Assembly: GCA_028291705.1 (NCBI GenBank)
Contig: JAQGNS010000189.1
Span: 1 to 64,000 of the forward strand
From: Nevskia sp.
GTDB lineage: Bacteria; Pseudomonadota; Gammaproteobacteria; Nevskiales; Nevskiaceae
Direction: 5' to 3'
DNA length: 64,000 nucleotides
In this document: positions 28,961 through 38,862 of the stretch, in pieces
Position numbering within the stretch: the stretch's first letter is position 1
Layout: each line of letters begins with the position of its first letter
Translations under genes and position numbers: made by a program
The notes under the pieces: generated by a model
Seen by the model: only the letters and a program-made list of their open reading frames with translations
What the model was told of the DNA's origin: nothing
Database searches by the model: none

Positions 28961-29947
28961 TTAGCCGATATCGAGAACAACATTCCCCATGGCAGAGCCG
29001 CTTTCCACCAGCTCATGTGCGTCCACGATGCGATCCAGCGGAAAGCGGGCGGCAATATTGTGCTGCAGGTGACCGGACTTCAGTGCCGCGGTCAGGCCGG
29101 TTTCAGCTCTCTCGCGATCCGCTCGGGCTAGCAGGTAGACGGCAAAAAAGTGCATGTTCAGATTTTTGAAGAGGCCCTCCATCACAGGAATGGCAACGTC
29201 GCTGTTGCCGGCGCCCACTACGACGATGTCGCCCTCTGCCCTGGCGATACTGAAATCCAGTCTGGCGTTGCTGTACAGATCGATCTCGACAATCCGGTCT
29301 ATCCCTGCGTTCCGTGTGATTGTCGCGACTCTGTCCGGCACGTTTTCGGAACGGTAGTTGACCACGTCGTCCGCACCAGCGGCTCTGGCCAGACGCTCCT
29401 TCTCGGCGGAACTTACGGTGGTCAAAACCTGTCGTGCCCCCAGGAGTTTGGCAAACTGGATGGCGTAGTGGCCGACGGCACCGGCGCCTCCGGCGATTAA
29501 AACTGACCGTCCACGCACACCTGAGCCAAGAGCCGTTGCGTGATAGGCCGTCAGGGCCGGTATACCCAGACACGCGCCCGCGGCAAAATCGGTGCTATCG
29601 GGCAATGTCACCGCCTGCGCCTCGGGTAAGGTCACAAACTGCGCAGCTGTTCCCATTGGGCGTCCCCAACCGGCATTCCACGTCCATACGCGTTCACCTA
29701 GCCGGCCCTGTGGGACCCCTTTCCCGACCTGGTCGATGACGCCTGCGCCATCGCTATGCGGAACAATGATCGGATATGCCAGGGCCGCGCCCGGTAGACC
29801 CTGGCGCATTTTTACGTCCGACGGGTTGATCCCCGATGTAATGAGCTTGACGCGGACTTCGCCGGGCCCCGGATGCGGATCAGGCAGATCCCGTAAGCGA
29901 AGGACGTCACGGGCGGAACCGTTCTGCTCATAAGCTGCTACTAGCAT
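28961..29947 (-). CDS. NADPH:quinone oxidoreductase-like medium-chain dehydrogenase
   Basis: MLVAAYEQNGSARDVLRLRDLPDPHPGPGEVRVKLITSGINPSDVKMRQG; VLIAGGAGAVGHYAIQFAKLLGA. Confidence 0.9.
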   Translation of the reverse strand: MLVAAYEQNGSARDVLRLRDLPDPHPGPGEVRVKLITSGINPSDVKMRQGLPGAALAYPIIVPHSDGAGVIDQVGKGVPQGRLGERVWTWNAGWGRPMGTAAQFVTLPEAQAVTLPDSTDFAAGACLGIPALTAYHATALGSGVRGRSVLIAGGAGAVGHYAIQFAKLLGARQVLTTVSSAEKERLARAAGADDVVNYRSENVPDRVATITRNAGIDRIVEIDLYSNARLDFSIARAEGDIVVVGAGNSDVAIPVMEGLFKNLNMHFFAVYLLARADRERAETGLTAALKSGHLQHNIAARFPLDRIVDAHELVESGSAMGNVVLDIG

Positions 29948-30084
29948 GGGAATACCTTCTGCCTGAAGTTGGGTAGACAGCTTGCGCATCCGGACTGCGG
30001 GCTGCACCGACAATGAAGGCTACGGTATTTGCCATGCGGATGCGCACGTCGCTGTTCGGTCGTAAACAGCGCGACCGCTTGCAA

Positions 30085-30104
30085 AACTTGCCAGATGTAA
30101 AGTA
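30085..30104. promoter_or_regulatory. Palindromic operator copy 3, divergent MDR/P450 region
   Basis: AACTTGCCAGATGTAAAGTA followed by TATATA. Confidence 0.7.
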
Positions 30105-30211
30105 TATATATTGCGCCGGAATCAAGCCGAAGCCAAGTCAACAAGGCCCGGCGTCGTTCGATGGTCTGCGCCGGTGCGCGACCAATCGATCGGCTTTAGG
30201 AGGACGCTTCA

Positions 30212-31387
30212 ATGGACGCAGCACGCCAGACATCCGATATCGACCTCTACAGCGAGGCGGTGCGCAATGATCCTTACCCCCACTATCGCAAGCTGCGTGA
30301 CGCCGGCGCCGCGGTGTGGCTCGATCGAACCGGGGTGTGGGCCATCTCACGCTACAAGGATGTCCGTGAGTCTCTGCGCAACGCCGAGGTCTTCTCGTCC
30401 GCGCAAGGGGTTGCGGCGTCCGGGCAGGTGAACGAGGTGGTCAGGGGCACCACCTTGTGCAGTGATGATCCACTGCACCGCAAGCTCAGGGCGGTGCTGC
30501 AAGCTCCCTTGACGCCTGCGGCCCTGGCGCCGCTGAAAGGGCGTATCGATGCCGCGGCCCAAGCCAAGGTGGAGGAGTTGGTCTCGCGAGGCACGTTCGA
30601 CGCTGCGACCGACCTGGCCCGCTATCTGCCGTTGACCATCGTCACAGAGTTGGTGGGGCTCTCGGAAGAAGGTCGCGAGCGCATGCTCGAATGGGCCGCG
30701 GCAGGATTCGACAGCCTGGGTGCCTTCAATGAGCGGGCTGCCAGAGGCCTGGCCAAGGTCGGAGAGATCATCGAATACGCCGGTCGCTGCGTGGCGGAGC
30801 GTGCGGTGAAGCCCGGGAGCTGGGGTGCCAAGGTTCTCGAGGCCGCGGACCGCGGCGAAATCACGCCTCAGGAGGGCGTCGGCATCCTGATCGACTACAT
30901 CGTGCCGAGCCTCGACACAACCATCTTCGCAACCGCAGCCATGCTTTGGCTGTTCTCCCGCCATCCCGACCAGTGGGAAGCGCTGCGCAGCGATCCCTCG
31001 CTTGCGACCGGCGCCCTCAACGAGACCATTCGCCTCGAGTCACCGATCACCGGATTTACCCGCTGTGTGACGCGAGAACACACGATCGAGGATGTCGTGC
31101 TTCCGGCAGGCTCCCGCGCTTTGATGCTTTATGCCTCGGCCAATCGCGACGAAAGAAAGTGGCTGGATCCTGAACGGTTCGACATTCGGCGCCCCGCCGG
31201 CGATCACTTGGGTTTTGGCAGTGGTACGCACATGTGCGCCGGCCAGCACCTGGCGCGGATTGAGATGCGCGCCTTACTCGGGGCGCTGATCCGAAGGGTC
31301 AATCGCTTTGAGCTGGATGGCGAGGTAAGGCGCGCCGAAAACAATGTACTGCGCGGTCTGGCCAGCGTGCCAATCCGTGTTCACTAG
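30212..31387 (+). CDS. Cytochrome P450
   Basis: Heme-binding HLGFGSGTHMCAGQHLARIEMRALL; ExxR-like ETIRLESP. Confidence 0.95.
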   Translation: MDAARQTSDIDLYSEAVRNDPYPHYRKLRDAGAAVWLDRTGVWAISRYKDVRESLRNAEVFSSAQGVAASGQVNEVVRGTTLCSDDPLHRKLRAVLQAPLTPAALAPLKGRIDAAAQAKVEELVSRGTFDAATDLARYLPLTIVTELVGLSEEGRERMLEWAAAGFDSLGAFNERAARGLAKVGEIIEYAGRCVAERAVKPGSWGAKVLEAADRGEITPQEGVGILIDYIVPSLDTTIFATAAMLWLFSRHPDQWEALRSDPSLATGALNETIRLESPITGFTRCVTREHTIEDVVLPAGSRALMLYASANRDERKWLDPERFDIRRPAGDHLGFGSGTHMCAGQHLARIEMRALLGALIRRVNRFELDGEVRRAENNVLRGLASVPIRVH

Positions 31388-31398
31388 GAGCGAGATCC

Positions 31399-32460
31399 AT
31401 GCAATTTCTGAAATCGGCTTGGTACGTGGCGGCGTTCGGCGATGAGGTCGGAAAGGGTTTGTTCGAGCGGCGCATCTGTGACGAGTCTATCGTCATGTTC
31501 CGGCGAGAGGACGGCAGTGTCGCCGCTCTAACCAACCGCTGTCCGCATCGCTTCGCTCCATTGTCGCGGGGCAAGCTCCTGCCCGGCGGCGTCATCAAGT
31601 GCGGCTACCACGGGCTGGAGTTCGATGGCGCCGGTGCCTGCGTCCACAATCCCCACGGCACCGGGGCCATCCCCGCCGCGGCGCGGATTCGCAGTTGGCC
31701 GGCCATCGAACGGCACGGCATGATCTGGCTCTGGATGGGGCTTGCAGAAGACGCCGACCCCGACGCAATTCCGGACTTTTCGTTCGCCGCGTCCGCCGAA
31801 TACAACACCCAGCGCGGGGTGCTGAGCAATCGCGGAAGCCATGAGCTCTACATCGACAACCTGATGGACCTTTCGCATGTGCCGCACCTTCATCCGGGAA
31901 CGCTCGGCAACGACGAAATGGAAGGCGGCAAGCGCCAGTTCTTGCAGGATGAAACCACGGTCGCATCCAACACACTCTACGAGAACGTGCGCCCGTCGCC
32001 GTTCTGGGATATGCAGTTTGGTGGCGCCGGGGAGCCTGTGGACCATTGGCAGGACATTTCGTGGCGCGCGCCCGCCCACATGCTGCTTGATGTCGGCGTC
32101 ACCAAGCCGGGTCGCGCCAGGTCCGAGGGCGTTGCGATTCTGACACTGCACATCATCACTCCCGAAACCGCCACGTCCACGCACTATTTCTGGAGCGCCT
32201 CGCGTCGTTACGCCATGGACAACACTGGCCTGGACAAGGCGATCCACGAAGTGGTCGCCTCGGCCTTTACCGGGGAGGACGAGCCGATGATCGCTGCCGT
32301 CCAGGAGTCGATGGGAGGAAAGACCTTCGACGAGCTGCGGCCGGTCTTGCTCGCCCCAGATGCCGCCGCGATGCGAGTCCGCCGCGCGTTGAAGAAGCTC
32401 ATTGCGGCCGAGAGCGGGCAGCATGCTCCAGTCGCCGAAGTCGCGGACGTGGCCGGTTGA
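31399..32460 (+). CDS. Rieske non-heme iron oxygenase alpha subunit (VanA-like)
   Basis: Rieske motif CPHRFAPLSRGKLLPGGVIKCGYHG; mononuclear iron NLMDLSHVPHLH. Confidence 0.93.
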   Translation: MQFLKSAWYVAAFGDEVGKGLFERRICDESIVMFRREDGSVAALTNRCPHRFAPLSRGKLLPGGVIKCGYHGLEFDGAGACVHNPHGTGAIPAAARIRSWPAIERHGMIWLWMGLAEDADPDAIPDFSFAASAEYNTQRGVLSNRGSHELYIDNLMDLSHVPHLHPGTLGNDEMEGGKRQFLQDETTVASNTLYENVRPSPFWDMQFGGAGEPVDHWQDISWRAPAHMLLDVGVTKPGRARSEGVAILTLHIITPETATSTHYFWSASRRYAMDNTGLDKAIHEVVASAFTGEDEPMIAAVQESMGGKTFDELRPVLLAPDAAAMRVRRALKKLIAAESGQHAPVAEVADVAG

Positions 32461-32565
32461 ATAACGGCTCCTTGGCCTCGCCTTCTCCTCCCCAGTCTTC
32501 TCCCGGGTATGGAGATTCGTGCGCCTTGGTGTCGATCAAGCCAAGGCGTTTGTTTAGGAATCCAC

Positions 32566-33492
32566 CTACTGCCGGCCGGCCTTGCTTTGCTGGGCGCCCG
32601 GTATCGCGTCACCCAGTTTCTGCAAAAGAAATTCGGCGAAGACTGCTACCGCAGGCGGCACCGGCGGGCGGCTCGTGTAAACGAGCTGCAGGCCGAGCCC
32701 AGTACTCTCGCGGCGATAGGCCGGCAGCACGCGTACCAGCTTCCCCTGCACGATGATTGGCTCAACGATCAATTGCGGCAGCAGCGCAATGCCCAGGCCA
32801 GCGATACAAGCTTGCGCCAGCACCCGCATGTCGTTGACCGCGAATCGGCTATTGATCGGCACTTCCTGACTGCCGCGTGGGCCCTGCAGGCGCCAGGAAT
32901 TGCGACCGTTGCGATTGGAAATCGTCAGGCAATCCTGTTCGGACAGCTCGCGCAGTGTGCGTGGTGCAGGGCGCCTTTCAAGGTAGGCCGGACTCGCCGC
33001 GAGAATCATCGCGCTCGGCGCCAGCCGACGGACCTTGAATCCGCTCCCGGTCTCGATGCCCATGCGCAAAGCCAGATCGATACGTTCGGAAATCAGATCA
33101 GTCGCTGTATCGTCAAGCAGGAAATCGACGCTGATGGCCGGATAGCGCGTGTAGAACTCTCCCAGCCATTCCATGCGGAAGAATTCGAACAGGCCGGCCA
33201 TCGCGGTGATGCGAACCGAGCCAGACGGAGCCTGCGCATCTGAATGAAGGCGCTCGATCTCGAGGAGTTGGTCAAGCGCAGGCGCGTAGCGTTCGAACAG
33301 CGCGCGGCCTTCTGCACTCGGTGCGAGCTTGCGTGTCGACCGATGCAGCAGACGTGCGCCGAGGCGTCCTTCGAGTTGATCGATGCGCCGGCTCAGCGTG
33401 TTCGAGGGCATGCGCAGACGGCGCGCCGCCTCGGAGAAGCTGCCAGCGCGGACCACCTCGACGAACATCGCAAGATCGTTCAGGTCGAGCAT
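32566..33492 (-). CDS. LysR-family transcriptional regulator
   Basis: MLDLNDLAMFVEVVRAGSFSEAARRLRMPSNTLSRRIDQLEGRLGARLLHRSTRKL. Confidence 0.95.
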   Translation of the reverse strand: MLDLNDLAMFVEVVRAGSFSEAARRLRMPSNTLSRRIDQLEGRLGARLLHRSTRKLAPSAEGRALFERYAPALDQLLEIERLHSDAQAPSGSVRITAMAGLFEFFRMEWLGEFYTRYPAISVDFLLDDTATDLISERIDLALRMGIETGSGFKVRRLAPSAMILAASPAYLERRPAPRTLRELSEQDCLTISNRNGRNSWRLQGPRGSQEVPINSRFAVNDMRVLAQACIAGLGIALLPQLIVEPIIVQGKLVRVLPAYRRESTGLGLQLVYTSRPPVPPAVAVFAEFLLQKLGDAIPGAQQSKAGRQ

Positions 33493-33627
33493 GAGATTTA
33501 TCCAAATATGGATTAATGAAACCCGATTTTGCCATCTAGTGTGTGATGCTTTCAATCCCCACACTTTGTGACGTCATACCTGATACCGCGCACGGGCGCG
33601 GCAACCTAACCTTTGAAGGAGATTGAA

Positions 33628-34206
33628 TTGAAGAAGCATCTGATGGCCGCGGCTGGTGCACTCGCCGCCTCATTGTCGTTTTCGGTGTTCGCGGATGTGG
33701 CAACGTACCAGCTTGATCCGGAGCATACGTACCCGAGCTTCGAGGCCGACCATATCGGCGGCCTGTCGATCTGGCGTGGCAAGTTCGACAAGTCGCAGGG
33801 TACGGTGACGCTTGATCGCGCGGCAAGGACCGGCACTGTCGAAGTGGCGACCGACATCGCGTCGGTCCACACGGGCAGCACGGCGCTCGACCAGAAGCTT
33901 CAGACGGATCAGTTCTTCGACTCGACGAAGTTCCCGCAAGCGACTTATAAGGGCACGATCAAGTTCGAGGGCGACAAGCCGGTCTCTGTCGTCGGCAGTT
34001 TGACGATGCACGGAGTGACCAAGCCCCTGACGCTGACCATCGACTCGTTCAAGTGCATGCCGCATCCGATGCTCAAGCGCGAAGTGTGCGGCGTCGACGC
34101 GATCGGCGAATTCGATCGCAGCGACTTCGGCGTTGACTTTGGCAAGGCGTACGGCTTCAGCATGAAGACCAGGCTGCTCATCTCAGCCGAAGCGCTCAAG
34201 CAGTAA
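33628..34206 (+). CDS. YceI family periplasmic protein
   Basis: Signal peptide then [40 protein letters not shown] start assumed. Confidence 0.88.
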   Translation: MKKHLMAAAGALAASLSFSVFADVATYQLDPEHTYPSFEADHIGGLSIWRGKFDKSQGTVTLDRAARTGTVEVATDIASVHTGSTALDQKLQTDQFFDSTKFPQATYKGTIKFEGDKPVSVVGSLTMHGVTKPLTLTIDSFKCMPHPMLKREVCGVDAIGEFDRSDFGVDFGKAYGFSMKTRLLISAEALKQ

Positions 34207-34227
34207 GCCCGCCTGGAGACAATCCTC

Positions 34228-34833
34228 ATGAAACTGCTACATGTAGATTCCAGTATCCTTGCCCAGGGCTCGGTCAGCCGTGAACTATCGGCGGATGTGG
34301 TCGCGACGTTCCTGAGTCGCGATCCCGGCCTTGCGGTGATCCGCCTCGACCTTGCTGCCACGCCGATCGGCCATCTGACGGGGGCCCACCTTGCAGCCGC
34401 GCAAGGCGCTCCGGCTGACGAGGCATTGAAGTCCGACCTTGCGATGGGCCAGGCGGCGCTCGAGGAGTTCCTGGCAGCCGACATCGTGGTCATCGGCGCG
34501 CCGATGTACAACCTGGGCGTGCCCTCCCAGCTGAAGGCTTGGATCGACCGCATCTCCGTCGCCGGGAAGACTTTTCGCTATGGCGAGCACGGTCCGGTCG
34601 GACTATGCGGCGGCAAGAAGCTGGTGATCGCCTCATCGCGCGGCGGCGTTTACAGCGGAGGCTCGCCCGCCGCCAACTTCGACCACCAGGAAACCTATCT
34701 GATAGCGGCTTTCGGCCTGCTGGGCATCACGGATATCACCTTTATTCGCGCCGAGGGCGTGGCGATGGGGCCGGAGGCACGCAGTGTGGCGCTTGCTTCC
34801 GCGAAAAGAGAGACCGCCGCGCTCGCTGCGTGA
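34228..34833 (+). CDS. FMN-dependent NADH-azoreductase
   Basis: [52 protein letters not shown]. Confidence 0.92.
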   Translation: MKLLHVDSSILAQGSVSRELSADVVATFLSRDPGLAVIRLDLAATPIGHLTGAHLAAAQGAPADEALKSDLAMGQAALEEFLAADIVVIGAPMYNLGVPSQLKAWIDRISVAGKTFRYGEHGPVGLCGGKKLVIASSRGGVYSGGSPAANFDHQETYLIAAFGLLGITDITFIRAEGVAMGPEARSVALASAKRETAALAA

Positions 34834-34872
34834 GGCGGCTGCGCCACAACAAAACACTCACTGGAGAACATC

Positions 34873-35778
34873 ATGTCAAACACCGAGAAGCTCATCGCCG
34901 TTGTTGGCGCAACCGGTCAGCAAGGCGGCGGTGTCGTGCGCGCGCTGCAAGCAAGCGGTCAATTCAGGGTGCGCGCTTTGACGCGTAATCCGGATAAACA
35001 TCCGAAGCTAGGTGATGAAGTCGTTCTTGCCGATTTCAATCGGCCGGAAACCCTCAAAGCCGCGTTTGCCGGAGCGCACGGAGTATTCCTGGTGACCAAT
35101 TCCTGGGAAGCAGGCGCAGACGAGTCCAGGCAGGCGCTAGCCGCCGTCGAAGCGGCGAAGGGCGCAGGAATCCAGCACTTCATTTGGTCGACGCTTCCCA
35201 ATGTGGAGACGATCAGTGGCGGCAAGTTCAAAGTTTCACATTTCACGGAAAAGGCGAAGTTCGAGCGCGTCGTCAGCGAAGCGGGATTTGTGTACCACAC
35301 CTTCGTAATTGCGCCGTTCTACTACCAAAACCTGGTCGGCATAATGGCTCCGCAGAAACAAGCCGACGGCACCGCCGGTTGGGCGCTGCCGCTTGATCCA
35401 GAGCGGCGCGTCATCCACATGGGTGACGTCTCTGAACTCGGTCGCATCGTGGCAGGTGCTTTCGCTCAGCCGGAAGTGGCGGGGCATGGTGAACATTTGG
35501 CCCTGGTTGGCGATTTCCTCAGCTTCAACGAGATCGTCGCTACTCTGGAGAGACAAGGTCACAAGCTATCGTTCAAACGGGTGCCGCGCGATGTTTTTGC
35601 AAGCTGGTTCCCGCACGCCGACGGTATCGCAGCGATGCTTGCCTACTTCGAAGCCCACACGTACCTCGGTTCGGAGTCGTCCGAAGCGATCGCGCTGGGC
35701 AATAAGGTCGCCGGCCAGAAGCCGACAACGTTTGCCGCTTGGGCCAAAGTGAACGTCCCGGTCCAGGCAACCGCCTGA
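34873..35778 (+). CDS. NmrA-like NAD(P)-binding protein
   Basis: LIAVVGATGQQGGGVVRALQASGQFRVRALTRNPDK. Confidence 0.9.
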   Translation: MSNTEKLIAVVGATGQQGGGVVRALQASGQFRVRALTRNPDKHPKLGDEVVLADFNRPETLKAAFAGAHGVFLVTNSWEAGADESRQALAAVEAAKGAGIQHFIWSTLPNVETISGGKFKVSHFTEKAKFERVVSEAGFVYHTFVIAPFYYQNLVGIMAPQKQADGTAGWALPLDPERRVIHMGDVSELGRIVAGAFAQPEVAGHGEHLALVGDFLSFNEIVATLERQGHKLSFKRVPRDVFASWFPHADGIAAMLAYFEAHTYLGSESSEAIALGNKVAGQKPTTFAAWAKVNVPVQATA

Positions 35779-35804
35779 AGACAAATGTTCCAGGAGAAAA
35801 ACCC

Positions 35805-36335
35805 ATGAGCCGTATCCCCACTCATACCGTTGATGACGCACCCGAAGCATCGCGGCCGATTCTTCAAAAGATTGCCCAGGCGTCTCCTACGGGGCGGCCC
35901 CTGAACCTGCATGCCCAGATGGCGCATTCACCGGCGGTGCTGGCGGCCTACGCTTCGCTGCGCGCCGTGACCGCCGAGCACGGCACCCTGGAGCCGAAGG
36001 TGAGTTGGGCGCTCCATCTCGCCACTGCGGCCACGATCGGGAACGACTACATGATTGGTATTGCCAGTCGATTTGCCCGTATGAGCGGTTGGAGCGAACC
36101 GCAGATCGCCGCCTTACGAGCAGGTGCAACGACGGATGACGCCAAGATCGATGCGCTGACCCGCGTGGTCAGGGAGGCGGCTGCCAATGCGGGAAAAGTT
36201 ACCGATGCCACCTGGAAGGCCGCTCAACAAGGTGGCTGGAGCGATGCCCAACTAGCCGAGGCGTTCGCACACCTGGGGCTGACGGTGTTTACCGGTTATT
36301 TTCTCAATTTCGCGCAAACCGATACGGATATCTGA
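35805..36335 (+). CDS. Carboxymuconolactone decarboxylase / AhpD-like protein
   Basis: APEASRPILQKIAQASPTGRPLNLHAQMAHSPAVLAAYASLR; family-like overall architecture without obvious CxxC. Confidence 0.7.
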   Translation: MSRIPTHTVDDAPEASRPILQKIAQASPTGRPLNLHAQMAHSPAVLAAYASLRAVTAEHGTLEPKVSWALHLATAATIGNDYMIGIASRFARMSGWSEPQIAALRAGATTDDAKIDALTRVVREAAANAGKVTDATWKAAQQGGWSDAQLAEAFAHLGLTVFTGYFLNFAQTDTDI

Positions 36336-36380
36336 TCCGGCAGATCATTTATGGCAAGTCAACAACCTGGAGAGCGCACG

Positions 36381-37235
36381 ATGAAGGCCGCCGTACAAAC
36401 TCCGCCTGGTCCTCCCAGTGGTGTCGGGCGTCACATAATATTCCGCACGCGCGGCCACGCGCACGGGCCGATCGTCCGCATGGTCAGCGCCTCCGACATC
36501 GGCAAGATGATTAAGCCGTTCGTGTTTCTCGATCTCGTCGATACGCAGGAGGCGATCGGCAAGCAAGGGTTCGGCTGGCATCCGCATTCGGGTATCGCCA
36601 CGATGACAGTGGCGATAGAAGGGGAAGGTCGCTATGTTGAATCCATCGGGCCCGAAGGAACGATGGTGGCGGGCGACATCGAATGGTTGAGCGCGGGTCG
36701 CGGCGTCTGGCACTCTGGCTCCGCCGCGCCACCCATCAAAGCGTTCCAGCTTTGGATCGCCTTGCCGCCGGAGCGTGAACTGACTCCCGCATTCAGTCAA
36801 CATCTATCGGCTAGTGAAATCCCGTCGGACGGTCCGGCGCGCGTACTTCTCGGCAGCAGCGGCAAGGCGATCAGCCCGATCGATGCACCGTCGGACGTCA
36901 ACTGCTTCGTCGTGCAGCTCGAGGCAGGCCAGAGCTGGTTCTACCAACCACCGCGGGATCACAAGACCGGGTGGATCGCGGTGATGGACGGGAGCTTGTG
37001 CAGGCCAGGCGCGGTCGACAAAGGTGAACTGGCCATATTCGACCAATCCGATGCGGCAATCGAATTCGAAGCGGTGACTGATACGCGCTTCTTACTTGGT
37101 ACGGCAATTCCGCATTCCCAGGATCTCCACATTGGCCAGTACTCGGTACACACCAACTCCGCAGCGCTGGTTGAGGGTGAGCTCGAAATCGCCCGAATCG
37201 GTCGCGAACTACGTGCTAAGGGCGTGCTGCGTTAA
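36381..37235 (+). CDS. Pirin family protein
   Basis: KPFVFLDLVDTQEAIGKQGFGWHPHSGIATMTVAIEGEG; GDIEWLSAGRGVWHSG. Confidence 0.93.
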   Translation: MKAAVQTPPGPPSGVGRHIIFRTRGHAHGPIVRMVSASDIGKMIKPFVFLDLVDTQEAIGKQGFGWHPHSGIATMTVAIEGEGRYVESIGPEGTMVAGDIEWLSAGRGVWHSGSAAPPIKAFQLWIALPPERELTPAFSQHLSASEIPSDGPARVLLGSSGKAISPIDAPSDVNCFVVQLEAGQSWFYQPPRDHKTGWIAVMDGSLCRPGAVDKGELAIFDQSDAAIEFEAVTDTRFLLGTAIPHSQDLHIGQYSVHTNSAALVEGELEIARIGRELRAKGVLR

Positions 37236-37299
37236 TCCGCTCCAATCTCGAATCTACTGCACGGCCAAGAGCTTGCAGCAACTGACAGGATGTAGGTCC

Positions 37300-38748
37300 A
37301 TGACGCATAACAGCGACGAACGCAAGCGCTGGCTTGCCCTCATTGTGCTCTGCCTGGGTGTGCTGATGATCGTGCTGGACACAACCATCGTCAACGTTGC
37401 ACTGCCGTCCATCCGGGCGGACCTGGGCTTCACCGAGACTTCGCTTGTATGGGTGGTCAACGCTTATATGCTGACCTTCGGTGGGTTTCTGCTCCTGGGC
37501 GGGCGGCTGGGTGATCTATTTGGGCGTCGCAAGCTATTTCTCCTCGGCATCACGCTGTTCACGCTGGCCTCGGCCGCGTGCGGGCTGGCGAACTCGCAGG
37601 GGATGCTGATTATGGCGCGGGCCGCGCAGGGGTTGGGCGGTGCGGTCGTGTCGGCCGTGTCGCTGTCGCTCATCATGAACCTGTTTGTGTCGCCGGCGGA
37701 CCGCGCGAAAGCAATGGGCATTTACGGGTTCGTGGGAGGGGGCGGCGGCGGTATCGGCGTGCTGTTGGGCGGTTTCCTGACCAGCGCATTGAACTGGCAC
37801 TGGATATTCCTGGTCAACCTGCCAATCGGCGTGGCTGTGTTTGCTGGGTGTGTGGCGCTCCTGCAGGTGGAGATACCGCCGACCGATCGTGCGAAGCTGG
37901 ATATAGCGGGTGCAATCACTGTTACCTTATCGCTGATGTTGGCGGTGTACGCCATCGTGCACGGCAACGAAGCCGGCTGGACATCTGCACAAACGCTCAC
38001 CCAACTGGGTATTTCTATCGCGCTCATGATTGCGTTCCTTGTCATTGAATCACGCGTATCGCATCCGCTAATGCCGCTCCATATGTTTACGCTGCGCAAT
38101 GTAGCAGTGGCCAACGCGACGGGCGTGTTGTGGGCGGCTGCATTGTTCGCGTGGTCGTTCATCTCGGCGCTTTACATGCAACGCGTGCTTAGCTACAGCG
38201 CGATGCAGGTGGGGCTTGCGTTCCTGCCGGCCAACACCATCATGGCGGTGTTCTCGGTAGGGCTGTCGGCCAAGCTCGTGATGCACTTTGGGATTCGCGC
38301 GCCGCTGTCAGTGGGTTTTCTGGTGGCGGCAGTTGGGCTGGTACTGCTTTCGCGCGCGCCGGCTGGAGGCAATGTTGTGCTATACCTGCTGCCGAGCATG
38401 GCGTTGATGGGTTTGGGGGCGGGAGTTGCATTCAATCCGATGTTGCTGGCCGCGATGAGCGACGTATCGCCGGACGAGTCGGGCCTTGCCTCGGGTATGG
38501 TTAATACGTCGTTCATGATGGGCGGCGCGCTGGGTCTGGCCATCCTGGCGAGCCTGGCCGCCGCGCACACTGGCGACCTGGCCGCTGCGGGTGCCGACGC
38601 TGTTGCTGCGCTCAATAGCGGCTATCACCTGGCATTCCTGCTGGGTGCCGTAGCAACGACAATGGCCTCCGCGCTGGCTGCGGTTTTCGTGCGAACGCGC
38701 ACGCACGGTGAAACGCAAGGCGAGGGGGAGTCCGCAGCTTCAATATGA
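37300..38748 (+). CDS. MFS transporter, DHA2 (EmrB/QacA-like)
   Basis: LIVLCLGVLMIVLDTTIVNVALPSIRADLGFTETSLVWVVNAYMLTFGGFLLLGGRLGDLFGRRK. Confidence 0.94.
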   Translation: MTHNSDERKRWLALIVLCLGVLMIVLDTTIVNVALPSIRADLGFTETSLVWVVNAYMLTFGGFLLLGGRLGDLFGRRKLFLLGITLFTLASAACGLANSQGMLIMARAAQGLGGAVVSAVSLSLIMNLFVSPADRAKAMGIYGFVGGGGGGIGVLLGGFLTSALNWHWIFLVNLPIGVAVFAGCVALLQVEIPPTDRAKLDIAGAITVTLSLMLAVYAIVHGNEAGWTSAQTLTQLGISIALMIAFLVIESRVSHPLMPLHMFTLRNVAVANATGVLWAAALFAWSFISALYMQRVLSYSAMQVGLAFLPANTIMAVFSVGLSAKLVMHFGIRAPLSVGFLVAAVGLVLLSRAPAGGNVVLYLLPSMALMGLGAGVAFNPMLLAAMSDVSPDESGLASGMVNTSFMMGGALGLAILASLAAAHTGDLAAAGADAVAALNSGYHLAFLLGAVATTMASALAAVFVRTRTHGETQGEGESAASI

Positions 38749-38862
38749 GGCGGGCTGGAGCCCCTTCGTCACCCGGCATGCATATTTTCTCCTTGTGACG
38801 CGTGCCAATTGGACTGCACGAACCTCATCGACGACGGCGGTTCGATCGGACCTGTATAAACG

